A DNA stretch of 64,000 nt from a virus: IMG/VR virus record IMGVR_UViG_3300042450_000799, positions 1 to 64,000 of that record; one strand, given 5' to 3'. The notes under the pieces are model-generated. The model saw only the letters and a program-made list of their open reading frames with translations, was not told the origin of the DNA and searched no databases. This document shows, piece after piece, positions 55,192 to 61,449 of the stretch; the stretch's first letter is position 1; the number at the start of each line of letters is the position of its first letter. A program made the position numbers and the translations under genes.

Positions 55192-56030
55192 TTTTTCACC
55201 CCCCCTGCTGTTAAATATAAATCCCATATACTATCAGGATTATTCTTTTTTCCTCGTTTAACATCAAAAGTGTCGACATTTCGTTTATCATCATCAGAAA
55301 ACCCAATTTGAGGTTCTTGATTAATAATCACTTTCTTTAAGAAAGCTTTATTTTTAATACGGCTTGATATGTCCCTAATATGTCCTTCAAAATCATCAGC
55401 AGCTTTATTCTTACCTTCTTCTGGGTTGGTTGCTGACCCTTCACCATAAGTTACAGGATAAAACCTACATAAGTCAAGATATTCTTTAATCATATCTTTT
55501 TTAGACATTTCTCCCTCACCCGCCAAATCTCTATATTTTTCTAAATTTTTAACTAATTCGTTTGAACTAATGCCGTTATGGTTAGAAGCAATAAGGTTAT
55601 AACAAGCTTCTTTAAGTACATTTGGAGTGTGACCCCTTGCGGTTATTATCGAAAAAATCGACCCACTATTAATAGCCTCTACAAAATCAGACCAAGATGG
55701 TCCTGGTTTCGCCAATAAGGAATCAATTATAAATTGTTTATCACCTTTAACACCAAAATTTATAAAAGAATCATCCGATAAAGACACGATCATATGATCA
55801 TTATATTCAAACGGTGTTTCCGCATCCCCACTTTTATTAAAATTACCTCTATATTCAGCAAAATCCTCAGTAGACATACCTACTTTTTTACCATTTTCAT
55901 CTTTTAATAAAATTATTGTTGGCATAAACATAATGTTATCGTCCCAATCAAAAGCGTAGTATTTCAAATCGGGAGTTCCCTCCTCATCAAAACCTTCACT
56001 TAAAAAAATATTTCTAATTTTCATTTTCAT
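55182..56030 (-). CDS. HAD-superfamily phosphatase-like protein
   Basis: A 282-residue protein with HAD motifs: YYAFDWDDNIMFMPT (motif I, DxD), SIITARGHTP (motif II) and IGFSDDDKRNVDT (motif IV, acidic). It starts at the ATG at 56030, four bases from a TATTTAT motif; a second ATG two codons later is possible. It lies between sheath and tube genes. Similar HAD-like proteins occur in T4-like phages, but the substrate is unknown to me. The C-terminus is basic (VKKRV), and its stop lies inside the 14-bp tandem array. Confidence 0.75.
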   Translation of the reverse strand: MKMKIRNIFLSEGFDEEGTPDLKYYAFDWDDNIMFMPTIILLKDENGKKVGMSTEDFAEYRGNFNKSGDAETPFEYNDHMIVSLSDDSFINFGVKGDKQFIIDSLLAKPGPSWSDFVEAINSGSIFSIITARGHTPNVLKEACYNLIASNHNGISSNELVKNLEKYRDLAGEGEMSKKDMIKEYLDLCRFYPVTYGEGSATNPEEGKNKAADDFEGHIRDISSRIKNKAFLKKVIINQEPQIGFSDDDKRNVDTFDVKRGKKNNPDSIWDLYLTAGGVKKRV

Positions 56031-56034
56031 ATTA

Positions 56035-56041
56035 ATAAATA
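56035..56041 (-). promoter_or_regulatory. TATTTAT late-type motif, HAD-like gene
   Basis: TATTTAT on the coding strand in ATATTTATTAAT, four bases before the ATG at 56030. Confidence 0.5.
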
Positions 56042-56057
56042 TCTCATCATATATATT

Positions 56058-56089
56058 AAATCCCCAATAAAATTAATTATTGGGGATTT
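56058..56089 (-). terminator. hairpin after tail sheath gene
   Basis: AAATCCCCAATAA (56058-56070) pairs perfectly with TTATTGGGGATTT (56077-56089), 13 base pairs around AATTAA. It starts 12 bases after the sheath stop on the minus strand. The following sequence is A/T-rich rather than a clean T-run. Confidence 0.75.
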
Positions 56090-56101
56090 GATTTATTTTT
56101 G

Positions 56102-59100
56102 TTAAATGTTGTCAAAAGACGCTCCTGTTGGAGTAATATAGAACGTGATGTCTATGAACTCAAGAGATTTAGTCGGTTTGATATAAATCTTACCTGTCAA
56201 TTGGTTTCTGTCTAAATCCGCAGAATCTGAAGAAACTGTAACACGGAAATCATATAAACCTCTGTCTCTTCTAATAGCATCTAAGATAGGATTAACCGCA
56301 TCCAAGAAATCTTGTCTTACTTTCTCATCGTTTTGTTCAAACAATAATCTTACTGAAACCGCAGAAATTAATTTACGAGCTTGTAACAATAATCGTCTAA
56401 CGTTGATTCTGTCAAGAGCAGATTCTCTTATTTGCATAGTTTTATTACCCCAAATTACAGTTCCGACATCAGAGAAGGTCGCGATTGGGTTAATTCTACC
56501 TTTATAAAGAACATCTCTATCTTCTTGAGTAAGTTTCTTTCTTGCTTTAATTGAGTTAACAATACCACGAGTGTAACCAGCCGCTGCGAACCAAGGGAAA
56601 GCGATGTTATCAGTTAACGCCAAGTTTCTTGTTACCTCAGCTGTTGCTGGGATATAGATTTGTGTGTTATTTACTGTATCTCTTGTTAATACCCATGGGT
56701 AATAAGTTGCAGTGTAATTAGAATCTATACCAGCAGTTTCCAAATTGTCTACCGCTTCTTGGGGATAAATCATATCTAATTGATCACCTGTTGATGGAAC
56801 AAACATGTTGTAATCAGGTGTAGTACAGATATAAACTGAATCCGCTCTATTGTATTCAATCATTTCAATTGCCTCACCTACCAAGTCAGAATTATTTAAA
56901 TAATCGATACCAGGAGTAACGAATACATTAATATTAACCGCCTCAGGGTTAGAGAATGTTTGTTGTCCTAATAAGTAAGCATAATAGTCGGTGTTTGCCC
57001 AATCTTGTCCGTTGTTACCAACAGTGATTTGTTTAAACGCTCCCCATCCTGTAGCCGTTGGGTATTTGAATGAAGGACACGCTCCATTTCTATAACCAAG
57101 TCTACCTAATACGAATCTATCAGAATTTGTTCTATGTTCTCTGTAGATATCCCATCCGTCAAATCCTCCGTGACATAATAATGAGAATTTACGAGCGTAT
57201 AGTCTGTAATATGGATTCGATTCGTTATCTGGATCTGAAGTAAATGGTGCTGAACCTACGTAATACGCTGGTGTACCACTTGTTGCAAAATAACTTGGTA
57301 TTGTTATACCACTTGCGTTAATATCCATGTGGAATCCTTTTGTTTTGTATGCCCATTCGTCACCTGAAACATCAGTACAAACATCTAACGGTAATTGTTT
57401 ACCTTTATATGTGTAGAAATCAACGTCAAAACCAACAGTATCAGAAATACCAAGATAAGTTCTACGAACATTGTCACCAGCACTTCTCACAACATCATCA
57501 GCTCCTGAAGATAAACCAAATGGTGGGTTGTAAACAACTTCACCTGGATAATCATATTTTGTTTTATAAACTGGGAATGGAGGTCTAACACCCGCATACT
57601 CTCTGAAACTATAACCTTCGAATCCACAAGGTAATGCGTCTATTGGTGCATCCTCGTTAAGTTCAATCATAACATATTTAGAATTCAATGCGTATTCCCC
57701 ATCCAATGTACCAATTTTCTTAGCAATAAAACTATTATCGTTAGGATTCATAGAACAGTTAGTGAATTTTTCAAGAACCACAGGATTATTATCCGAATCA
57801 AAGAAATCTCTAACAATAACATCAAATGTACCGTTGTTAAACGACATGTTCGCGATTGAAAGTTTAACTTCAATGTTCGCATCATTACCATCGGCAATTG
57901 TTGTAAATTTAAATAAGTTATAAACTTTTGACCCTCTTAATTCAGATACAACCCATGGGGATGTAGGTGATTGATATTTTTCAAGGTACCAAGCAATTGA
58001 TGTTGGATCATTACCTTGTCTAGCATTTGGTAATGCTGTTAACTCACAACTTAATCCTCTAATAAATCCTTTTCTCCAACCATAAGTTAATAACGCTTGG
58101 AATCTTTCTTCAACAAACAATGGAACAACAGTTCTTGGTTTTGCGAAATTAGACTCACCGAATACTTTAGAAATATATTTACTATCAGAATTTGATAAAG
58201 ATGTCTCAAAGAAGAACGGGTTACCGTCTTTATCTGTTACATTAATACCAAATGTTGAAAATGGGTTTTTAGTTACACCTGAATATGATCCTGAACAATC
58301 CATTTGTACATCATGTCCATCAAAATTGTTATAAGCGTTAACCCCACCAGTTACTTCATATACAGCACCATCATCACTACCATAAGTAGCCAAACCTCTT
58401 GAACGTAAAGTTGCAACAACTAAATCATCAAAATCAGTATAAGCAGTACCGTTATAAACGTAAATTTGTCCTGTTAAAGTACCAGAAAAACATCTTGTTG
58501 GTTTAGGTAATGTAGTTGTTGTTGTTGTTCCTGTTGGAGCTGGGTTACAAGGATCGGGTGTTGGTGTTGGTGTTGGTGAAGTGCTAGTCGTTGTTGTTGT
58601 ACTAATAATTTCAGTCAAATCAGTAACGATTGACCAAAAAGAATAACCACTATAAACTGAACTACCAACATTATCAAATAATGCATAATACCAAGGATCG
58701 TTCACTGGTGCCGCATAAGTAAACACACTTTCATCAACATTGTCAACACCAAAGACGTTTGTTTCTGCTGTGAATATTGGTGCAAGTGAATTATACACAT
58801 CACCTGAAATAGGCCCGTAATAATAAATATTAGTGGTTTCCGCAGTATAAGGATTTATATCACTAATCACATCAAAAATTTGATTTGTCATATCTTGATA
58901 TAATGTTCCCGTACTACCATTAAAGTTTTCATATGGTAAGTTAATTTTCCCCGCGATTTCTGCAGGAATTTGTGTTGGGTCTGTAAAAGTGATACTTGAA
59001 GTGCTATTACTACAACCTGTGAAGTCAATAGAATAACTAATCACATTAGGTAGTGTACATTCAAACACACAATCAACCGTTACCCCTGTAATACAATCGA

Positions 59101-59467
59101 ATTCAATAGTTGCTGGATTAACATTTGCTTTTGTTGTGATTGACCAAGATGGACCTGCATCATAACCTGACAAACCTAACACCCTTGTTACAAACAATTG
59201 ATTAGATTGTTGTAAATAAGCTTTAGCAATGTATGCCGCCTCATATTTAGGAATCTGTGTGTTTATAAATTTTTCAGGAGATGTTCCTCCGAAGTATGAT
59301 GAAAATTCATCAAAGTTTCTAATAAAAATAGGTTCGAAAGCAGGACCTTTTTGAGTCTCACCAACAATCCCTAAAGTTGTAACACCTACACTTTGTGCCA
59401 CAAAACTCAAATCAACCTCAGAGGTATATACTCCAGGTGACACGAATACTTTGTTGTTTGTTGCCAT
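56102..59467 (-). CDS. gp18: tail sheath protein gp18 with mucin-like insertion
   Basis: An 1121-residue sheath; T4 gp18 is 659 aa. The N-terminus KVFVSPGVYTSEVDLSFVAQ and the C-terminal SVRLLFEQNDEKVRQDFLDA followed by FRVTVSSDSADLDRN and TGKIYIKPTKSLEFIDITFY are standard sheath regions. The extra length is largely an internal insertion. Near residues 285-322 it holds poly-Thr, (TP)n and a second poly-Thr block flanked by Cys. This places a probably disordered linker and extra domain on the sheath, likely facing outward. It is monocistronic with a hairpin after it and a TATTTAT motif 38 bases upstream. Confidence 0.93.
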   Translation of the reverse strand: MATNNKVFVSPGVYTSEVDLSFVAQSVGVTTLGIVGETQKGPAFEPIFIRNFDEFSSYFGGTSPEKFINTQIPKYEAAYIAKAYLQQSNQLFVTRVLGLSGYDAGPSWSITTKANVNPATIEFDCITGVTVDCVFECTLPNVISYSIDFTGCSNSTSSITFTDPTQIPAEIAGKINLPYENFNGSTGTLYQDMTNQIFDVISDINPYTAETTNIYYYGPISGDVYNSLAPIFTAETNVFGVDNVDESVFTYAAPVNDPWYYALFDNVGSSVYSGYSFWSIVTDLTEIISTTTTTSTSPTPTPTPDPCNPAPTGTTTTTTLPKPTRCFSGTLTGQIYVYNGTAYTDFDDLVVATLRSRGLATYGSDDGAVYEVTGGVNAYNNFDGHDVQMDCSGSYSGVTKNPFSTFGINVTDKDGNPFFFETSLSNSDSKYISKVFGESNFAKPRTVVPLFVEERFQALLTYGWRKGFIRGLSCELTALPNARQGNDPTSIAWYLEKYQSPTSPWVVSELRGSKVYNLFKFTTIADGNDANIEVKLSIANMSFNNGTFDVIVRDFFDSDNNPVVLEKFTNCSMNPNDNSFIAKKIGTLDGEYALNSKYVMIELNEDAPIDALPCGFEGYSFREYAGVRPPFPVYKTKYDYPGEVVYNPPFGLSSGADDVVRSAGDNVRRTYLGISDTVGFDVDFYTYKGKQLPLDVCTDVSGDEWAYKTKGFHMDINASGITIPSYFATSGTPAYYVGSAPFTSDPDNESNPYYRLYARKFSLLCHGGFDGWDIYREHRTNSDRFVLGRLGYRNGACPSFKYPTATGWGAFKQITVGNNGQDWANTDYYAYLLGQQTFSNPEAVNINVFVTPGIDYLNNSDLVGEAIEMIEYNRADSVYICTTPDYNMFVPSTGDQLDMIYPQEAVDNLETAGIDSNYTATYYPWVLTRDTVNNTQIYIPATAEVTRNLALTDNIAFPWFAAAGYTRGIVNSIKARKKLTQEDRDVLYKGRINPIATFSDVGTVIWGNKTMQIRESALDRINVRRLLLQARKLISAVSVRLLFEQNDEKVRQDFLDAVNPILDAIRRDRGLYDFRVTVSSDSADLDRNQLTGKIYIKPTKSLEFIDITFYITPTGASFDNI

Positions 59468-59505
59468 TATTTTTTTTTCTTTTAACTTGTTAATTTATTT
59501 TATAG

Positions 59506-59512
59506 ATAAATA
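59506..59512 (-). promoter_or_regulatory. TATTTAT late-type motif, tail sheath
   Basis: TATTTAT on the coding strand in ATATTTATCTATAAAAT, 38 bases before the ATG at 59467. The leader is A-rich, favourable for Bacteroidetes-type translation. Confidence 0.5.
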
Positions 59513-59549
59513 TTCGAAAAAAAACCAAAATACTTTACTTTATACTAAC

Positions 59550-59556
59550 TATTTAT
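59550..59556 (+). promoter_or_regulatory. TATTTAT late-type motif, plus-strand RHH gene
   Basis: TATTTAT on the plus strand in CTATTTATTAATT, 35 bases before the ATG at 59592. It is divergent from the sheath motif about 40 bases away. Confidence 0.4.
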
Positions 59557-59562
59557 TAATTG

Positions 59563-59591
59563 GGTAGATTTAATTCTGCCTTTTTTCTACC
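59563..59591. promoter_or_regulatory. nested inverted repeat before RHH start
   Basis: GGTAGA is followed by TCTGCC (one mismatch in the inverted match) and then by TCTACC (perfect match), the last arm lying immediately before the ATG at 59592. This could be an operator for the RHH protein's own control, or an RNA hairpin covering its start. Confidence 0.35.
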
Positions 59592-59756
59592 ATGGACAAC
59601 AAAGTAAAAAAAATAAAGAATCTAAAAATATCAATTGAAGCTCATGATATCCTAAAGACATATTGCGAAAAAAAAGGGATTAAAATGTATAGGTTCTTAG
59701 AAAGAATGATAATTGAGAAATGTAAGGAAAAGACCGATGTATACGGTGAAAACTAA
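59592..59756 (+). CDS. tiny ribbon-helix-helix regulator, plus strand
   Basis: A 54-residue protein beginning MDNKVKKIKN. The pattern LKISIEAHDILKTYCEKKGI then MYRFLERMIIEKCKE is a ribbon-helix-helix fold: basic strand, helix, turn, helix. It is one of few plus-strand genes, divergent from the sheath and convergent with the next structural gene, whose stop it overlaps by four bases. Its location directly upstream of the sheath promoter, together with the inverted repeat at its start, suggests control of itself and perhaps of the sheath. Its partner in type and length is the RHH gene at 35739-35903. Confidence 0.65.
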   Translation: MDNKVKKIKNLKISIEAHDILKTYCEKKGIKMYRFLERMIIEKCKEKTDVYGEN

Positions 59757-60790
59757 ATTGGGTTACCAAATAACTTAATTATTGAGTCTTTAGTATTGTC
59801 ATTTTTAACCACAACTAATTTTAATTTATCATCTGTGTTTATTTGAATTTCGGATAAATCTGACCCATAATAATCATTATTAATATACACATCAAAACTC
59901 CCAATATTAGTTAATCCACCAATAATTAAATTTGATGTATAATCGAAAATTTGTGAATTAATATTATTACCAACAACAAATAACACATCAATTTCATTAC
60001 TAGATGTTACACTTTTCCGTTTAGATCTCCTTTTTACAGAATTATTATCAGCTTCAACGACTTGTAATATTCTAGTTATTGCCGGGGAAATCTCAAATTC
60101 ATTTTCATCAATTAAAAATCCTAATAATGTGAATTCATAACTTTGGATATAGAATTTTCTTTTTTCTAAATCCATAACTGATTCATCAGAAATATTACCC
60201 ATAACAATCGGAATGTAGTGTCCTTTGATTACTTGATAAGCTTGTTTAGATGCAAATTTTTCAATCACATTTTTATTAAACTCATTAATCTCTCTCATTC
60301 TATTACAAACAATTTTAACCGTATATGTAATATCAACAGGAACTGGCTGAGGTATTTTATATATATCGGTACCATTTCTTTGACCATCCCACGTTGGAAC
60401 TTGTGCATAAAAATATTGTCTTCTATTTGGTATATTAAATACAACAGCAGGATTCGTCCCAAATTTAACCTCAGGAACTCTTACGGTTGTAATAAATGGG
60501 GGTTCAACATTCTTATCAAGATTTTGTAAATTCCACGTCTCGGTAAATTGACTCCAATTCTGAGTTGTGACTAAAATATCAATCGTAGGTATTACCTTAC
60601 CATCAATAACTGTCTTCAATTCATTTTTAACAAATTCCAAAAATCCACCGTCCAAATCGGCGTGTAATAATGATTTAGGTAGATAAGTACCATCCTTATT
60701 AATTTTATCAACCAACTCCTGTCTTCTTGGTAGAAGAGTTTTAGATTCAGTTAATGGTAAATGTTTCTTTATTTTTTTAGGTAACGGCAT
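59753..60790 (-). CDS. virion protein near sheath, possible tail completion
   Basis: A 345-residue protein. The N-terminus is basic (MPLPKKIKKHLPLTESKTLL). The core has DILVTTQNWSQFTETWNLQN, PFITTVRVPEVKFGTNPAVV and VDITYTVKIVCNRMREINEF. The beta-rich middle resembles phage tail-completion or structural proteins that pack on the tail end. A T4 gp15-like (tail sheath stabiliser) role is possible from its place upstream of the sheath, but no diagnostic motif was recognised. No TATTTAT motif is close to its ATG. Confidence 0.55.
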   Translation of the reverse strand: MPLPKKIKKHLPLTESKTLLPRRQELVDKINKDGTYLPKSLLHADLDGGFLEFVKNELKTVIDGKVIPTIDILVTTQNWSQFTETWNLQNLDKNVEPPFITTVRVPEVKFGTNPAVVFNIPNRRQYFYAQVPTWDGQRNGTDIYKIPQPVPVDITYTVKIVCNRMREINEFNKNVIEKFASKQAYQVIKGHYIPIVMGNISDESVMDLEKRKFYIQSYEFTLLGFLIDENEFEISPAITRILQVVEADNNSVKRRSKRKSVTSSNEIDVLFVVGNNINSQIFDYTSNLIIGGLTNIGSFDVYINNDYYGSDLSEIQINTDDKLKLVVVKNDNTKDSIIKLFGNPI

Positions 60791-60838
60791 CTTACAATTT
60801 TTTTACGTCATTATTTGTGACAGTTATCAATATATTCA

Positions 60839-61354
60839 TTATAATCCTCTAAATTCATTGTTCACAACCGCAGATGCCATAATCGTTCTATAGAAAGGTT
60901 TGTACCCTGCGTATGTGTGTTTATTATCTGAAATCACCCTCCCATCGTTATTTACTGTGTAATATCTAACTCTATCTTCGGTTTCGTAATACCCAATATA
61001 ATCACCAAAACTAATGTCAACACCCAATTCATCTAATTGTTTTTGATAAACGGATACTTTTAAATTACCCGGCTCAAACTGTTCAATTTTAGAGTTACCT
61101 AAGTTTTTATTCTCAGGAGCCATAATCTGAACGTGACCTTTAAACTCAATTGGGGTTAAAAATTTAATACCGTCAGAAACTGTCTCTCCATAAACGTTAT
61201 CTGTCTTCGTTTTTTGCCTATCAACTCTATATAATACCAACGTGAAGTTCATATCACCATACAACCATTCTTCACCAAATTGAATTTCCAAATCGTAGTC
61301 TTCAGAACTAAAAAATTTTCCGATTCTTGTAATGGGTACCCTATTTTCTGACAT
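60839..61354 (-). CDS. virion protein, possible neck/connector
   Basis: A 171-residue protein, beta-rich, with ITRIGKFFSSEDYDLEIQFG at the N-terminus and GDYIGYYETEDRVRYYTVNN near the C-terminus. It is first of the minus-strand tail block at this end and carries a TATTTAT motif 18 bases upstream. A gp14-like neck or a head-tail connector role is suggested by its position only. Confidence 0.5.
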   Translation of the reverse strand: MSENRVPITRIGKFFSSEDYDLEIQFGEEWLYGDMNFTLVLYRVDRQKTKTDNVYGETVSDGIKFLTPIEFKGHVQIMAPENKNLGNSKIEQFEPGNLKVSVYQKQLDELGVDISFGDYIGYYETEDRVRYYTVNNDGRVISDNKHTYAGYKPFYRTIMASAVVNNEFRGL

Positions 61355-61372
61355 ATAAATTATATTTTATTG

Positions 61373-61379
61373 ATAAATA
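61373..61379 (-). promoter_or_regulatory. TATTTAT late-type motif, 171-aa virion protein
   Basis: TATTTAT on the coding strand in ATATTTATCAATAAAAT, 18 bases before the ATG at 61354. Confidence 0.5.
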
Positions 61380-61398
61380 TTAAAAGATTCATTATTAT

Positions 61399-61428
61399 TG
61401 TATAAAACATTAATCTTTGGATAATATA
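61399..61428 (+). promoter_or_regulatory. possible promoter for helicase gene
   Basis: TTGTAT, 18 bases, TAATAT on the plus strand, about 20 bases before the proposed TTG start. It differs from the two stronger host-type promoters, so confidence is low. Confidence 0.3.
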
Positions 61429-61449
61429 AACACGGGAACTACTGTCAAC

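Noticed and set aside
61426-61449. Frameshift or missing N-terminus in the helicase
   Set aside because: An in-frame stop at 61423 and continuous coding from about 61450 fit a short N-terminus with a TTG start; no other frame offers a plausible extension.
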